Positions 25,249 to 32,967 of a stretch of 45,530 nucleotides of DNA are shown here, in pieces. The DNA comes from Bacillota bacterium (GTDB taxonomy: Bacteria > Bacillota_C > Negativicutes > JAEYSJ01): the NCBI GenBank assembly GCA_023434855.1, contig JAEYSJ010000159.1, forward strand, positions 1 through 45,530, read 5' to 3'. Position 1 is the first letter of the stretch, and each line of letters starts with the position of its first letter. The notes beneath the pieces were generated by a model. That model was not told where the DNA came from, did no database searches, and saw nothing but the letters and a program-made list of their open reading frames with translations. Both the position numbers and the translations under genes were made by a program.

Positions 25249-25869
25249 ATGGATAGTGAATTGGACTTTGAACAAGTGTATGCGGCATACCAGCTTCCAA
25301 TTCATAGTTATTTAGCACGTCTGACTGGTAGTAAAGAATCCGAAGACTTAACCCAGGAGGTTTTCATCAAGGTTGGTGAAGCATTAAAATCCTTTCGCAA
25401 CGAATCCCAGGTGTCGACGTGGATTTATCGCATTGCGACCAATGTTGCGATAGACAGAATGCGAAGCCGTTCATTTAACCATAAGGCTGCTGAGATATAT
25501 GATGTGTCAGAAGTAGACTTAAATAGTAATAATGAACGTTCTGGCAAAAGGCAACGCTCAATTGAGGAACAGGTTGTTCGTCAGGAAATGAACGAATGTA
25601 TCCAGGCATGTATTGAAACCCTTTCGGAGAAGTATCGAATAGTATTAGTTCTCAGCGAAATGGAAGGATTCAAAAAAAGCGAAATTGCTGCAATACTGGG
25701 ATTAAGCATTGACGCAGTGAAAATACGTCTGCATCGTGCGCGCGAGAAGTTAAAAAGTGCTTTAACTGAGCACTGTAATTTCTACCGTACGGAATGTTGC
25801 GGAAGATTAGCCTGTGAACCGAAGATATCTATTGCTAAAATAAAAGCAATTGCTGCGAAAAAGCACTGA
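25249..25869 (+). CDS. ECF-type sigma factor 2, paralogue of the one at 16246
   Basis: About 206 residues. Long stretches agree with ECF1: DLTQEVFIKVG, STWIYRIATN, MNECIQ, KKSEIA, ILGLS and the tail CNFYRTEC...LACEP ending in AAKKH (ECF1: IAKKH). The tail Cys here are C-X6-CC-X4-C. The linker lacks the Cys of ECF1. No anti-sigma factor gene is nearby. It sits directly behind arsM-arsN2, so its expression should follow arsenic exposure. A terminator overlaps its stop and a promoter motif like that after ECF1 lies 42 bases beyond. The ribosome binding site is CGGAGG. Confidence 0.85.
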   Translation: MDSELDFEQVYAAYQLPIHSYLARLTGSKESEDLTQEVFIKVGEALKSFRNESQVSTWIYRIATNVAIDRMRSRSFNHKAAEIYDVSEVDLNSNNERSGKRQRSIEEQVVRQEMNECIQACIETLSEKYRIVLVLSEMEGFKKSEIAAILGLSIDAVKIRLHRAREKLKSALTEHCNFYRTECCGRLACEPKISIAKIKAIAAKKH

Positions 25870-25891
25870 CCGAAATTGGTCAGTGCTTTTT
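25858..25891 (+). terminator. Intrinsic terminator overlapping the ECF2 stop
   Basis: Perfect 14-base arms AAAAAGCACTGACC and its complement with a 6-base loop, ending in five T. The TGA stop of ECF2 is inside the left arm, as in ECF1. Confidence 0.85.
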
Positions 25892-25910
25892 CGTAATAAT
25901 AATTTTAGAT

Positions 25911-25939
25911 GTATCCTTTTTCGGCAAATTTTCGTCTAT
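25911..25939 (+). promoter_or_regulatory. Putative ECF-dependent promoter (GTATCC-N16-CGTCTAT)
   Basis: GTATCCTTTTTCGG then ATTTTCGTCTATA, nearly the sequence after ECF1 with one extra spacer base. It precedes two small ORFs and the hydrolase gene. Confidence 0.6.
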
Positions 25940-25994
25940 ATGTGTAGAGGAGAAAAATTACATTTTGATTAAAAATTTTCGGGAGGCGAGTAAT

Positions 25995-26159
25995 GTGAAA
26001 GACATTGACAACGCGAATGTAAAAAATAGCGATAAAAATGCTGAAACAAAAAAGATTATAGAAGAGAAGACAACTCAAAACAACAATGCAACTAAATCAC
26101 CTAACTTTGTAGATATTACAAAAGAACAGTCATTTTGGGACAAGGCAGTTCCGTCATAG
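25995..26159 (+). CDS. Small hydrophilic protein behind the ECF2 promoter, not recognised
   Basis: Fifty-four residues from GTG 25995 (GGGAGG upstream); a TTG at 25965 would add ten. It is rich in Asn, Lys, Asp and Thr, with no Cys, no membrane segment and low complexity in the middle. It ends VDITKEQSFWDKAVPS, the only aromatic, ordered-looking part. This looks like a disordered adaptor or a peptide precursor rather than an enzyme. It is the first gene downstream of the putative ECF promoter, so it may be the main ECF2 target. No homologue is known to me. Confidence 0.5.
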   Translation: MKDIDNANVKNSDKNAETKKIIEEKTTQNNNATKSPNFVDITKEQSFWDKAVPS

Positions 26160-26173
26160 GTGAGGTGAAGAGA

Positions 26174-26221
26174 ATGTGTTGGTTTTCTTATGGGGATTTC
26201 TTGAAAACTTCTGAAAACTAA
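26174..26221 (+). CDS. Very small ORF (15 codons) with strong ribosome binding site
   Basis: ATG after GTGAGGTGAAGAGA encodes MCWFSYGDFLKTSEN. It starts 15 bases after the 54-residue gene, in the same putative ECF2 unit. Real translation is uncertain; the ribosome binding site and spacing are good. Confidence 0.3.
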   Translation: MCWFSYGDFLKTSEN

Positions 26222-26320
26222 TTTCCTGGAAGTTGTTTTTATAAACCAGCAACATTATTTTACAAAATATAGTAAATCTAATAATATATATAAAAACAAT
26301 TCAAAAAAGGCGGTTTTATT

Positions 26321-27298
26321 TTGAACAGACTAATTGCTGAGATGGCTGACAAATGCGCATTATATTCCTTACATAAAAATAAAAGCAGAACCTGGCAATT
26401 TAGTAATAGAGGGTTAATACCAGCGCTGGAAGATCTTGAACTTTTCTATTTTCAGCCCCAGATGCCGGAAATAAGTTTTGAACGGTTTAATGACTTTGGT
26501 AATTACAGAACAGGCACATTTAAGTATAAAAGTAAAGTCGATAATGATAGCTGTAATGAGTACGCAACAGGCTTATTTTATCAAAGCAAGCTGAAGACTC
26601 CAAAACTAAACGTTATTCTGGTGCATGGATGGAGACAAGATAATGAGCGAATCAAAGCAATTTATTGCGATCTTTTCATGCAAAACGGTTATGATATATA
26701 TCTTTTTACACTGCCTCATCATACTGAAAGACAAGATAAACAATCCTCTTATAATGGAGAATTTATGATCAGTGCCAATGTCGAGAGGACTTTATTGTCT
26801 GTGAGGCAGGCGGTTGTAGATCTAAGAGCATTAGTGAACTGGCTTACAGCCAATAGGACGGGCAAGGTGGTATTAGTGGGCATAAGCCTTGGCGGATTAC
26901 TGGCAAATTTGACAACAACTGTTGAAGAAAATATAGACGGTATCATTTCTGTTTTTGCACCAAACGATCTTTCCACTATTACATGGGAGACGGCTACTGG
27001 CAAATGGATAAAGAGAGATTTTGAGAAGCATGCATTTACGTATGAACAACTAAAAAATAGCTGGGCAATGATGACTGCCAGCAATTTTAGGAGCAAAATA
27101 GCGAAAGAAAAAATGCTGTTTATTTCAGCATCCTATGATAAGTATATTGATTTCGAAGATGCAAATGAACTCTGGGAAAAATGGGGGAGACCGGAAAGAA
27201 AGCTTTATCCTTGCGGGCATACAGGAATTGTTCTGTGTAAAAAAAGCATAGCAAATGAGTCATTAGAGTTTATAAAGAGAAACGTCTTTATGGGGTAA
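26321..27298 (+). CDS. Alpha/beta-hydrolase
   Basis: About 325 residues, TTG start behind AAAAGGCGG. VILVHGW forms the oxyanion strand, GISLGG the nucleophile elbow (Ser), ISASYDKYI the acid region and YPCGHTGIV the catalytic His. It resembles serine esterase or abhydrolase proteins of unknown substrate. There is no signal peptide or membrane helix, so it is cytoplasmic. About 100 bases of AT-rich DNA separate it from the small ORFs; it may still belong to the ECF2 unit. It ends before a convergent gene pair. Confidence 0.7.
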   Translation: MNRLIAEMADKCALYSLHKNKSRTWQFSNRGLIPALEDLELFYFQPQMPEISFERFNDFGNYRTGTFKYKSKVDNDSCNEYATGLFYQSKLKTPKLNVILVHGWRQDNERIKAIYCDLFMQNGYDIYLFTLPHHTERQDKQSSYNGEFMISANVERTLLSVRQAVVDLRALVNWLTANRTGKVVLVGISLGGLLANLTTTVEENIDGIISVFAPNDLSTITWETATGKWIKRDFEKHAFTYEQLKNSWAMMTASNFRSKIAKEKMLFISASYDKYIDFEDANELWEKWGRPERKLYPCGHTGIVLCKKSIANESLEFIKRNVFMG

Positions 27299-27342
27299 AG
27301 GCAGTGGCTATTGTTATATCTTGTTGCTATTTTCTTATCAGC

Positions 27343-27801
27343 TTAGGAGGGTTCGGGGGCTTGCCCGACTGTCAACACGCGATGTTGCCACATGATTTCC
27401 ATAACCAGCATGGACTGATCCTCCGGGCATTGGACAATAACAGTAACTTCCGGAAGTTTCTTCGGGAGATGCCGGTATGTTCCCCGGTTGATAAGTACAT
27501 AGATTCCGAATCCGATACTAAAACCGATTAGCGCAGCCAGCAGGCCCCAAATAATCGGTCCCCATGTCAGGATGAATCCAAGACTTATTCCAATGACACT
27601 GCTTCCTGTGGCACAGGCCATACCTACCTCAATAGCCTTGGAATGAAGGTCACGTAACCTGGCAATAAATTTAATAGGCGGCTTAGGCTCTGTGTCCATG
27701 GGAATTGCCAGTATATGTTTGCGGGAAATCCCCCTTTGTTCCAAAAGGGCCAAGACCTGTTCTAACTCAAGGGAATGTTCAAAAGTTCCAACAATCAGCA
27801 A
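27343..27801 (-). CDS. Conserved protein with Gly-rich membrane hairpin
   Basis: About 152 residues, TTG start with CAGGTG upstream. A soluble alpha/beta N-terminus (LIVGTFEHSLELEQVLALLEQRG) resembles general-stress-type domains that bind signals or each other. Residues 70-110 form two membrane helices with Gly every few residues. A short soluble strand domain follows (VTVIVQCPEDQ). The family is known to me only as hypothetical in Firmicutes. It lies 15 bases after the next gene upstream and is probably in one operon with it. Confidence 0.55.
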   Translation of the reverse strand: MLIVGTFEHSLELEQVLALLEQRGISRKHILAIPMDTEPKPPIKFIARLRDLHSKAIEVGMACATGSSVIGISLGFILTWGPIIWGLLAALIGFSIGFGIYVLINRGTYRHLPKKLPEVTVIVQCPEDQSMLVMEIMWQHRVLTVGQAPEPS

Positions 27802-27816
27802 TCTAGAAACACCTGC

Positions 27817-28575
27817 TTAAGAGAAGATGTGAACCTCGGATTTCTGGTATTGTTCCATAAGGTACTGGCGCTGTTCGAGCCGGAAAAGCCGGTTATGCAC
27901 CATGGCCGTCATATACGCATGATATACTGATCCGCCGAAAACCGATGGCATAAATAACAACCAATGCGGGTTTAGTACAGCAATGGATGCTGCGATGTTG
28001 CCATGCAATAAAATTATTAGGGATGCATGAGCATGGGAAAAGTAAAGATAAAGCCACCACCAGAATAGGCCGTAGAAGGCAACCCCCCACCGGTGATTAT
28101 ACAATTGCCCCAGACAGGGAAAGAGACAGGAGTACACAGCAGCAATCGAGGGATTCCTTTGTTCTAAATATTGAATTTCATTCGGATGAAGCAATGTACA
28201 CGGTAATCGTTCATTTTCAAATTCAGCAAGCTGGCATAACTTGTTTTGCACTAAAGTTGAGCGATAACTGTCCCATATGGCGTAAAAATAGATAACGATA
28301 TATCCTAACAGCCACTCGTGTTTGAGGACAGCTTTGGCCATTTCAAACTGTCCGCAAAAGGAATAAATTATCGCCTGGTTAACATGAGATACTGTATTAG
28401 TGATAACTTCCGATAATGTTAAGAGGGTGGCCCGGAGATATTGATTAAGCATATAATGGCCGAAGCCGGGATAAATAGCCGACCACCAGGCTACCATGAA
28501 AGGATTCTGCCGGTGAAAATAACTAACGCCAAACACGCTGATGGTCGCAAGCGGGCGACGCGGCTGGTTATTCAT
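27817..28575 (-). CDS. Multi-pass membrane protein with two PGFG/PCLG repeats, function unknown
   Basis: About 252 residues. Two similar halves start with SAIYPGFGHYMLNQY (near residue 32) and SCLFPCLGQLYNHRWGVAF (near 148). These recall TM2-domain-like helices, where a small-residue turn precedes a polar aromatic motif. Five to six helices are predicted. Related proteins are common in spore-forming Firmicutes as hypothetical proteins. The ATG at 28575 follows GGAAGGAT. No function can be given. Confidence 0.55.
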   Translation of the reverse strand: MNNQPRRPLATISVFGVSYFHRQNPFMVAWWSAIYPGFGHYMLNQYLRATLLTLSEVITNTVSHVNQAIIYSFCGQFEMAKAVLKHEWLLGYIVIYFYAIWDSYRSTLVQNKLCQLAEFENERLPCTLLHPNEIQYLEQRNPSIAAVYSCLFPCLGQLYNHRWGVAFYGLFWWWLYLYFSHAHASLIILLHGNIAASIAVLNPHWLLFMPSVFGGSVYHAYMTAMVHNRLFRLEQRQYLMEQYQKSEVHIFS

Positions 28576-28727
28576 GGAGGTATCCTTCCCAGATATAATC
28601 TGTTGTGGAGGTTTAAAGTTACATGTTATCTATTCTTGCTTTTTCCCTAATAATTATGCTTGTTCTGCAGGCGAGAATAAAACAGTCTATTTCGTTGTTG
28701 TAGAATCTTTACTGTAGAGATACCGGT

Positions 28728-28775
28728 ATATTAAAAGCTCACTTTAGCCAAACGGCGAAAGTGAGCTTTTAATAT
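28728..28775 (-). terminator. Strong terminator of the glutaredoxin/FTR operon
   Basis: Perfect 18-base arms (28728-28745 and 28758-28775; core AAAAGCTCACTTT) with a 12-base loop. On the minus strand it lies about 95 bases after the FTR-rubredoxin stop and is followed by an AT-rich run. The symmetric A/T ends could work in both directions. Confidence 0.7.
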
Positions 28776-28870
28776 ATGTGATGATAATTGACTTGGTAAG
28801 CTTAATATGCTCCAATCAAATAACAACTGGGCTTATTAGCAATAATGGGAAACTTGCAGGAGGTAAATTC

Positions 28871-29353
28871 TCATATGAACCTTTCAAACCGTTCCGCCGA
28901 TACTTTACAAATTGGACAGACCTCAGGCGGGTGTTCTCTGGCACACAAATAACCACATACTTTACAGCGATAAACAGGCAGAGGAAGATTTCCTTCAATG
29001 GCTCTCGGTTGGTTAACAGCTTTAATTCCTCCAGGCTGTCTTCGTTCAGGAATAGAATGAACTGCTTGCTCCCCCCGGACAACCTTATCGCTTACATACA
29101 ATGCGCAATAACACATGCCAAACTCCTGTAGATCCGCATCACGATAATCGCAGGGACAAATAATGTCTACATCGGTCTCTTTTTTTCCCCTGGCTAGGCG
29201 GCATGGACAGGATGGATAACCATGTCTTTCGGTATTTACTAAAAGACCGGACAACAGCTTGTTGACAAACTCGATATCAGGATTCAGATGGTAGCCACCT
29301 TGTACAGCCTCTTGTTTAATTTTTTCATATAGCTCTGCCGGCCCCTCTTTCAT
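28871..29353 (-). CDS. Ferredoxin:thioredoxin reductase catalytic domain fused to rubredoxin-like domain
   Basis: About 160 residues. The first 105 hold the FTR catalytic-chain pattern: SCPCRLA, then CPCDYRD and MCYCALYV, i.e. the six-plus Cys that bind a [4Fe-4S] cluster beside a redox disulfide. The last 35 residues are a rubredoxin-like knuckle pair, YRCKVCGY and EVCPICKV. The fused domain could deliver electrons straight to the FTR site. It overlaps the upstream glutaredoxin gene by four bases (ATGA), so they probably act together: FTR reduces the glutaredoxin-like partner. Confidence 0.85.
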   Translation of the reverse strand: MKEGPAELYEKIKQEAVQGGYHLNPDIEFVNKLLSGLLVNTERHGYPSCPCRLARGKKETDVDIICPCDYRDADLQEFGMCYCALYVSDKVVRGEQAVHSIPERRQPGGIKAVNQPRAIEGNLPLPVYRCKVCGYLCAREHPPEVCPICKVSAERFERFI

Positions 29354-29634
29354 TGGCTGATCGCCCCCAATATTCCTTCAGTATCATAGCCGACAATACA
29401 TACTTTGTCATTGATCACTATTGTCGGAAAAGTCATCATCGGATTCCAACGTTCTATTTCGTTCATTGCCGTCTGACTGTCTTCACCTGTCAGCAAATCT
29501 ACATCAACGAAAGAATAGCTTAAATTCATCTCCTGTAAGAACTTTTTGGTATTGGCGCACCAGCCGCAAGTGCTCAAACCATATAAAACAATTTTCCCCT
29601 TATCTTCTCCTTTGAAAGATTCCATTTTAATCAT
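29350..29634 (-). CDS. Glutaredoxin-family protein (CGWC)
   Basis: About 94 residues. [19 protein letters not shown] has the CxxC active site, [10 protein letters not shown] the cis-Pro and VGYDTEGIL the C-terminal Gly pair. ATG 29634 is preferred since AGAGGAAG sits upstream; an earlier start would add 16 residues of poor likeness. In anaerobes lacking glutathione such proteins are reduced by FTR-type enzymes, encoded here by the next gene with a 4-base overlap. Its targets are unknown. Confidence 0.85.
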   Translation of the reverse strand: MIKMESFKGEDKGKIVLYGLSTCGWCANTKKFLQEMNLSYSFVDVDLLTGEDSQTAMNEIERWNPMMTFPTIVINDKVCIVGYDTEGILGAISQ

Positions 29635-29745
29635 CTGAAACACTTCCTCTTCTATTTTTTGTATTGTAAAATAATGATTCACTGATTCCTTTTTATAACG
29701 GTAGGTCGTTCCTAAGGACTTGACAGTGGTAAACCGTTCCCCAAC

Positions 29746-30324
29746 TTATTCTAGGCCAAGTTGCTGCATATATGCGGCATTATCCCAATATAACCATTCT
29801 TCTGTCATTACGCCATCTTTCCAATGACCTACCGCACACATTGGAACAGAAAATTGTCTGCCGGTAGGCTGAATAAATTTGCCGTCCCCGGTAGGCATAG
29901 GCTTAGTAAATGTTCCGGTTATAATGCCTGTTTCAGCGATGAAATCGCCTGACGTGATTCGTACAGGATGCATTTTTACTTTAGCATCAGGCGCATTCGC
30001 AAACATTGCTGTCAGATCTTTAATATGTTGGTCTCGGCCATAGGTCTGGTGACCGTCCGGCCAGTTGACTATTATGTCTTTTGGAAGAGCTTCATGCCGT
30101 CTTATCCATTCTTGCCTGCTAAATACGATATACTCCAACATATCGGCGGTCTCTAAATTCTTTTCTGTTGTCATCTTGTCATCAGTATATTTCTTTAATT
30201 CATCCATTAGCACCTGTGTTTTCAGCGAGTAACCACTATCAGCTGAACCGGTAACAATTGCCGGAAGCAGTAAACCAAAAATGAATACAGTAATTATACT
30301 TACCCGAAGAATTAGCTTTTTCAT
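29746..30324 (-). CDS. Exported SnoaL/NTF2-like protein
   Basis: About 192 residues. It starts with a signal peptide (MKKLILRVSIITVFIFGLLL, Ala-rich cleavage zone near residue 28). Residues 60-190 have the NTF2-like cone of SnoaL-type ester cyclases: DIIVNWPDGHQTYGRDQHIKD (split by a turn), then FTKPMP and MTEEWLYWDNAAYMQQLGL, the usual C-terminal block. It would lie in the periplasm. Ester cyclase activity is not implied by the fold alone. The ribosome binding site is AAAGGAGG. Confidence 0.7.
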   Translation of the reverse strand: MKKLILRVSIITVFIFGLLLPAIVTGSADSGYSLKTQVLMDELKKYTDDKMTTEKNLETADMLEYIVFSRQEWIRRHEALPKDIIVNWPDGHQTYGRDQHIKDLTAMFANAPDAKVKMHPVRITSGDFIAETGIITGTFTKPMPTGDGKFIQPTGRQFSVPMCAVGHWKDGVMTEEWLYWDNAAYMQQLGLE

Positions 30325-30531
30325 GTTTCTATTCCTCCTTTGCTTGTTGGCATTTTCTATTTGATATCTGCTGGCTGGCGTTAAATTAACTTAATTAATT
30401 TGTCTGAACCCAAATTGAAAAAAGCAAGTAATTACTATATTACGATTACGCAAAAAACGTGCCAAATGCCACCTTTGTCCCACAACCCTTTGCCTGACTG
30501 AAGGGACAGGAAAAGTAACTAACTATTCTTC

Positions 30532-30547
30532 GGAACAATATTGTTCC
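30532..30547. promoter_or_regulatory. Perfect 16-base palindrome, possible operator
   Basis: GGAACAATATTGTTCC is fully symmetric, with no loop, and five T follow. It is placed in the upstream region of the SnoaL-like gene. It is more like a repressor site than a terminator, because a loop-less hairpin is unfavourable. Confidence 0.4.
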
Positions 30548-30626
30548 TTTTTGTATCACCTTTATGTATGTATTGTACAAGTATGTTCATTTCTCTGATG
30601 ATGCTGCTGGGAAACTGCCAGACAGT

Positions 30627-30687
30627 AAATGGGGATTAAACAAAACCTTAGCCAGGCTAGTGCTAAGGTTCTGTTTAATCCCCATTT
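30627..30687. repeat. Near-perfect 26-base inverted repeat (long hairpin)
   Basis: Arms 30627-30652 and 30662-30687 match at 25 of 26 positions with a 9-base loop (core AAATGGGGATTAAACA). No T tract follows on either strand and both flanking genes point away, so it is not an ordinary terminator. Confidence 0.7.
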
Positions 30688-30870
30688 AATTATGCGTGTT
30701 TATTTCATCCACCAGGGAATATCGCTAAAATTTGCAGAAGTTGCTGTTATTTACAGGATTATTTGATTTATATGGTAAAGTATAATCATTAAGCGTAACT
30801 TAATCTTACCAAACATTAGCAAGGAGAGTCATCGTATAGATATAAACTTTTGGCAAGAATTGAGGATGAG

Positions 30871-31710
30871 ATGATGATTAATATTCAAGGTCTGATAAAA
30901 AAGTTTGGTCATCATACGGCGGTAGATGATCTGAATTTGCATATTAACAAAGGCGAAACTTTTGGGTTGCTCGGGCCCAATGGAGCTGGAAAAACAACTA
31001 CAATTCGCGTCCTGACTATGCTTACCAGACCAACTGCCGGTAAAATAACCATTAGCGGCTGGCAACTGCATGATGAACAGCATATCAAAGCTGTTATCGG
31101 GGTCGTTCCGCAGCATTTCAATATAGATATTGAACTGACAGCCAGAGAAAATCTGGAACTGCATGGACGGCTGCATCATATTGCGCCAGAAGAAAGAAAA
31201 AAACGTATTGAAGAATTATTGGAATATGTTGAACTGCATGAACGCAGCAATGATATGGTTCAAAATTTTTCCGGCGGTATGAAGCGCCGGTTGATGATTG
31301 CCAGGGCCTTGCTTCACCGTCCCCGGATTTTATTTCTTGATGAACCGACGGCTGGCCTTGATCCGCAGGTCCGCCGCCGTTTATGGGATTTAATCCGCCG
31401 GATGAATGGTGAAGGAATTACGGTGCTGCTGACGACGCATTACATTGAAGAAGCAGAAAGTTTGTGCGGGCGGGTAGCTATTCTGGAGAAGGGAAAATTA
31501 ATTGCTTTAAACACCCCGGCTAATCTATGCCGGCGGCTGGGGGAGTATGTGGTAGAATGGTCTGGTGATCACGGTATGAAAACCGATTTTTTTCCCAGTC
31601 GAACTCAGGCCGCAAATTTTGCTGCTTCGCTTACAACAACAACAACCATTCGCCGTTCTAATCTGGAAGATGTTTTCGTGGAACTGACAGGCCGAAAGGT
31701 GGTGGAGTGA
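30871..31710 (+). CDS. ABC-2-type exporter ATPase (DrrA/NodI-like)
   Basis: About 279 residues. Walker A GPNGAGKTTT, Q-loop VVPQHF, signature FSGGMKRRL, Walker B ILFLDEPTAGLD and the switch His in LTTHY are all present. The C-terminal EDVFVELTGR is typical of DrrA-like drug or polysaccharide exporters. ATG 30871 has TTGAGG eight bases upstream; a TTG at 30850 is less likely. Its stop overlaps the permease start (TGATG). The substrate is unknown. Confidence 0.9.
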   Translation: MMINIQGLIKKFGHHTAVDDLNLHINKGETFGLLGPNGAGKTTTIRVLTMLTRPTAGKITISGWQLHDEQHIKAVIGVVPQHFNIDIELTARENLELHGRLHHIAPEERKKRIEELLEYVELHERSNDMVQNFSGGMKRRLMIARALLHRPRILFLDEPTAGLDPQVRRRLWDLIRRMNGEGITVLLTTHYIEEAESLCGRVAILEKGKLIALNTPANLCRRLGEYVVEWSGDHGMKTDFFPSRTQAANFAASLTTTTTIRRSNLEDVFVELTGRKVVE

Positions 31711-32450
31711 TGCTGGCTGACATCTGGACAGTATTCTGGCGGGACTGGATTGTATTAAAAAGGCGGATGGGACGATATATTTTATCCAGGATGATTTCAC
31801 CTGTTTTGTACTTATTTGCTTTTGGCTGGGGACTGGGCCGGGGTATTCAGGTTAATCAAGGTAATTATTTAGATTTTATTGTACCTGGCATTATCGCTTT
31901 AAATTCCATGACTATTAGTTTCAATGCGGTCGGCAGTCCTGTAAACATGAGTCGTTTGTATCATAAAACCCTTGAGGAATATCTTATCGCTCCTATAAGC
32001 ACCGCGGCTATCGTAGTCGGTAAAGTTTTATCAGGAGTTCTCCGGGGCTTAATTTCATCAGTAGTTATTATTCTTTTAGCTTATTTATTCGGTGCAAACT
32101 TTGTTGTCAATCTTTGGTTTTTGCTGATACTGGGATTGAACTGCTTCATTTTTTCGGCTCTGGGACTAGTGGCAGCTATGATAATGAACTCTCATGAAGA
32201 AATGGCTAATTGTAATACTTACATACTGACTCCTATGTCATTTTTGTGTGCCACTTTTTTTACGCCGGATCATTTGCCGTTATTATTGCGCTGGCTTGTT
32301 GAAATACTGCCGCTAACCCAATCCAGCTATGCATTACGCTCTATTAGCACAGGCGGAGCAGTGTCGTGGACATCGTGGGGATTGATACTTATATATTCAG
32401 GCTTTTTCTTAGGCATTGGCATCTGGAAAATGGCAAAAGTCCGGGAGTAA
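31710..32450 (+). CDS. ABC-2-type permease
   Basis: About 246 residues with six helices and the usual N-terminal cytoplasmic stretch (FWRDWIVLKRRMGRYILSR). PMSFLCATFFTPDHLPLLLRW between helices 5 and 6 is the conserved ABC-2 region (ABC2_membrane/DrrB, NodJ-like). It forms a homodimer with the ATPase encoded immediately upstream. The start codon overlaps the previous stop. Confidence 0.85.
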   Translation: MLADIWTVFWRDWIVLKRRMGRYILSRMISPVLYLFAFGWGLGRGIQVNQGNYLDFIVPGIIALNSMTISFNAVGSPVNMSRLYHKTLEEYLIAPISTAAIVVGKVLSGVLRGLISSVVIILLAYLFGANFVVNLWFLLILGLNCFIFSALGLVAAMIMNSHEEMANCNTYILTPMSFLCATFFTPDHLPLLLRWLVEILPLTQSSYALRSISTGGAVSWTSWGLILIYSGFFLGIGIWKMAKVRE

Positions 32451-32503
32451 TTCGGAACCAATAATGGAGTCAAATTAGTCCATTACATTATAACCGCCAG
32501 CTG

Positions 32504-32548
32504 GAAAACGGCCTGAACCCTTGTATTAAGGATTCAGACCGTTTTCAT
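32504..32548 (+). terminator. Intrinsic terminator, shared by convergent genes
   Basis: GAAAACGGCCTGAA and its near-complement TTCAGACCGTTTTC (one mismatch) form a stem ending in T-rich bases. It lies between the ABC permease and the convergent GIY-YIG gene. Confidence 0.75.
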
Positions 32549-32557
32549 TCTAAATAA

Positions 32558-32950
32558 TTAGATGGATTTTACGTGACAAGTCATAGCCTCTTTTGCTTTA
32601 GCGCGCTTATTGTAGCCTTTTTCATCATAAGGCTGCAAGGCATTCAGCCACTTGGCTTCCAGTGCGGAAACAGCTTCACGCCACTCATCTTTTGCTATTT
32701 CATCTGCCTTAATTGTTTCGAGGGTATCGAATGTAAAAGCAGCTGGACCCAATAAATTCCAATCCTCTTGTAATGCTTTACTGCGATGGGTTTTTGTGCT
32801 TAATTGAAAGCGCTGACTATTAAAGACCGCCGGTAAGTCCATGCTGCTGCCGACGAGAATTTTTCCGCTCATGAGATTTTTAATTACATAGACGCCCATA
32901 GGGCGGGGAGTTTCTTTATAAGCCAACTTTATCGCCTTCCGTTTATCCAA
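32558..32950 (-). CDS. GIY-YIG-like nuclease-domain protein
   Basis: About 130 residues. MGVYVIKNLMSGKILVGSS is the GIY...YIG-type pair (GVY and LVG), followed by an Arg in NSQRFQL and a basic C-terminal helix. The family of small stand-alone GIY-YIG proteins in Firmicutes is uncharacterised and several members may not cut DNA. TTG 32950 has AAGGAG nine bases upstream. It lies 17 bases after the DUF2087 regulator gene, with which it seems to form an operon. Confidence 0.65.
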   Translation of the reverse strand: MDKRKAIKLAYKETPRPMGVYVIKNLMSGKILVGSSMDLPAVFNSQRFQLSTKTHRSKALQEDWNLLGPAAFTFDTLETIKADEIAKDEWREAVSALEAKWLNALQPYDEKGYNKRAKAKEAMTCHVKSI

Positions 32951-32967
32951 ATTGTCCAACTCCTTTT

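Larger units (their letters stand above)
30325..30870. other. Intergenic region of 546 bases with a palindrome and a long hairpin
   Basis: Lies between divergently transcribed genes and holds no supportable ORF. It contains the 16-base palindrome at 30532-30547, the long inverted repeat at 30627-30687, a TATAAT at 30781-30786 and a dyad ATTAAG-N5-CTTAAT at 30788-30804 just after it. The last two may be promoter and operator for the ABC exporter. Confidence 0.5.
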
